Of a DNA stretch of 62,104 nucleotides, positions 60,935 to 62,104 are shown piece by piece. Made by a program: the position numbers and the translations under genes. Position 1 is the stretch's first letter. Every line of letters starts with the position of its first letter. The stretch covers positions 1-62,104 of the forward strand of contig OMSJ01000002.1 in the NCBI GenBank assembly GCA_900313705.1. The letters run 5' to 3'. The DNA comes from an uncultured Prevotellaceae bacterium. GTDB taxonomy: Bacteria > Bacteroidota > Bacteroidia > Bacteroidales > Bacteroidaceae. The notes beneath the pieces are model-generated. The model was not told where the DNA came from and ran no database searches. It worked only from the letters and a program-made list of their open reading frames with translations.

Positions 60935-62086
60935 TCAGAACCTCACATACGTCTGAGCCCATATTTCATGGACATCGCGGTCGGCTGCTGTCCGGTCGTG
61001 GATGTAGTTGTACTGCACCTGGAAGCAAAGGTTGCGATGCAACTGGACATTAGGACAGATGCTGTATATGCTGCGTGTCGTAGCCCAAGTGGCATCTTTG
61101 CGGAAGACGTCATACCGAGCATATATCTTCAGCCAGTCGGTTACGGGCACTCCTATCTGAGCATACCAGGCATCTGCTTCATCGGGACCATCGTTCCAAG
61201 TTTGAGTTTCGGTATTGAAGTCGTTGACGTTCCGGCCTCTATGATGTGCATATTCGGCACGGATGCTCCAGTCGTTATGCTCGTAGATGGTGGAGAGTGC
61301 CCAGCGGCGACGGCTGACAGAGACGCCGTTTTCACCGGTGAAAGTGCCTGTCCATCCGAAGAGCCCGATGTAGAGGTCCTTGATGGGCTGCACCTGTATG
61401 TTGCCTATCCAGTCCTTTTGCGAGTTGTTGTCCTTGCGGTTCTGTCCATTACCGTTATAGACGGCTGCCTGATAGCGAATCAGCCGATGCTGATCTTTGC
61501 CCACGGGGAAGAGGTCACCTTGGAACTGCAAGCCTTGGTCACGACCGTTTTGTGCCTTTTCGCCGTTGCAGTCATCAGCAGTCAGAGCTGTCATGCGCTG
61601 GCCAAGCTGCGAATAGCTACCAAGTCCCACATCCCAGGGATTCAACGGGTTGTCGTAGGAGAAGCAACGTTTGAACTGTCCTATCTTCACCTGGAACTCC
61701 TTGAATCGCGTCCATTCCAACGTGTAATCGCGCATGGCAGGTGTGCCCTTCAGCTCGAGCTGGATGCGATACTTGAAGTCGCGGAGCACAGTTCCCGATA
61801 CGTAGGCACGGATGATTCTGCCGTCGAAGCCGTTGGTGCCCTTGCTGTCCTTGCTCGAGTAGCTGTAGCTGCCGATGATGTAGCCGCCGAACTTCGGGGC
61901 GCTGACATATCGGGTGATGTTGCGGCCATAGGTGAGTTTCTCGCCTTCAGCTTCGCTTCCGGCCATAGCTTTCTCTATGCCTCGATTGAGGTAAGCGGTC
62001 AGGAAACCCTCCTGATACTCGTCTGTCTGCTCTGCATGAACGGAGAATGAGACAGAAAAAAACAACAAAAACAGAAGCCTGCGCAT
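60935..62086 (-). CDS. Phosphate-selective porin O/P-like outer-membrane protein
   Basis: A signal peptide (residues 1-18) is followed by a 16-strand-type beta-barrel pattern ending in EIWAQTYVRF with a C-terminal Phe. The GTPAMRDYTLEWTRFKEFQVKIGQFKRCF segment (central part) matches the OprP/OprO family used for anion or phosphate uptake. The 383-residue protein is probably the first gene of the unit with DUF6057 (14 bp gap). Only 18 bp remain upstream, so no promoter can be judged. Confidence 0.85.
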   Translation of the reverse strand: MRRLLFLLFFSVSFSVHAEQTDEYQEGFLTAYLNRGIEKAMAGSEAEGEKLTYGRNITRYVSAPKFGGYIIGSYSYSSKDSKGTNGFDGRIIRAYVSGTVLRDFKYRIQLELKGTPAMRDYTLEWTRFKEFQVKIGQFKRCFSYDNPLNPWDVGLGSYSQLGQRMTALTADDCNGEKAQNGRDQGLQFQGDLFPVGKDQHRLIRYQAAVYNGNGQNRKDNNSQKDWIGNIQVQPIKDLYIGLFGWTGTFTGENGVSVSRRRWALSTIYEHNDWSIRAEYAHHRGRNVNDFNTETQTWNDGPDEADAWYAQIGVPVTDWLKIYARYDVFRKDATWATTRSIYSICPNVQLHRNLCFQVQYNYIHDRTAADRDVHEIWAQTYVRF

Positions 62087-62104
62087 CTAAACAATTATGA
62101 ATTA

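Overview
The window comes from a Bacteroidota chromosome, most likely order Bacteroidales and close to Prevotella. The signs are a SprA/Sov type IX secretion translocon, GldE, DUF6048, DUF6452, DUF4199, DUF4491 and DUF6057 families, a UpxY-type NusG paralogue, several -7 boxes of the Bacteroidota form TAnnTTTG (CAAAnnTA on the other strand), and little sign of Shine-Dalgarno sites. Most genes are chromosomal housekeeping or conserved Bacteroidales genes. Species assignment is inference.

Layout. 1-3673: end of N-acetylneuraminate lyase (nanA), a Y1 (RAYT-like) transposase-family gene and a two-domain sialate O-acetylesterase. 4106-4385 (minus): SRP RNA and tRNA-Thr with a terminator. 4501-14673 (plus): a long, tightly packed run with DUF4199, GT2 glycosyltransferase, DUF6452 lipoprotein, DUF6048, ApbE, a Crp/Fnr regulator, an M3 peptidase fused to dCMP deaminase, S41 protease, DHH phosphoesterase and riboflavin synthase. 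14695-19831: a duplicated alpha/beta hydrolase, folA, thyA, a Sel1/TonB_C protein, DUF4491 and a small unknown gene. 20112-23322 (minus): tandem TonB_C protein, DUF3667, ccsA-like, ruvA. 23498-41877 (plus): sprA, a 2392-residue M60 peptidase/sialidase with a probable T9SS sorting tail, a 60-residue peptide and a secreted zinc metalloprotease. 42409-43287 (minus): secreted endonuclease/phosphatase. 43461-45133 (plus): ssb-gldE. 45156-55393 (minus): a regulator fragment, SDR, HerA-like ATPase, two TPR proteins, gyrA, dnaX. 55520-56193 (plus): FtsB/DivIC-like and a membrane protein. 56190-62086 (minus): UpxY-like, PD40/CxxCH lipoprotein, DUF6057, porin.

How the genes work together. The strongest theme is host-glycan use: T9SS (sprA) would export the M60/GH33 mucinase-sialidase, the O-acetylesterase would unblock acetylated sialic acid, and NanA would split it. 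A second theme is thymidylate supply: dCMP deaminase, thyA and folA lie within 7 kb.

The least explained part of the window is non-coding. Seven intergenic loci carry short arrays with a strict 21- or 22-bp period in at least three unrelated sequence families. About a dozen other sites carry arrays of 7- or 8-bp units, some of them inside coding sequence. An inverted-repeat element (42253-42384) and a hairpin-rich element (53174-53390) add to this. These repeats are the best candidates for something undescribed.
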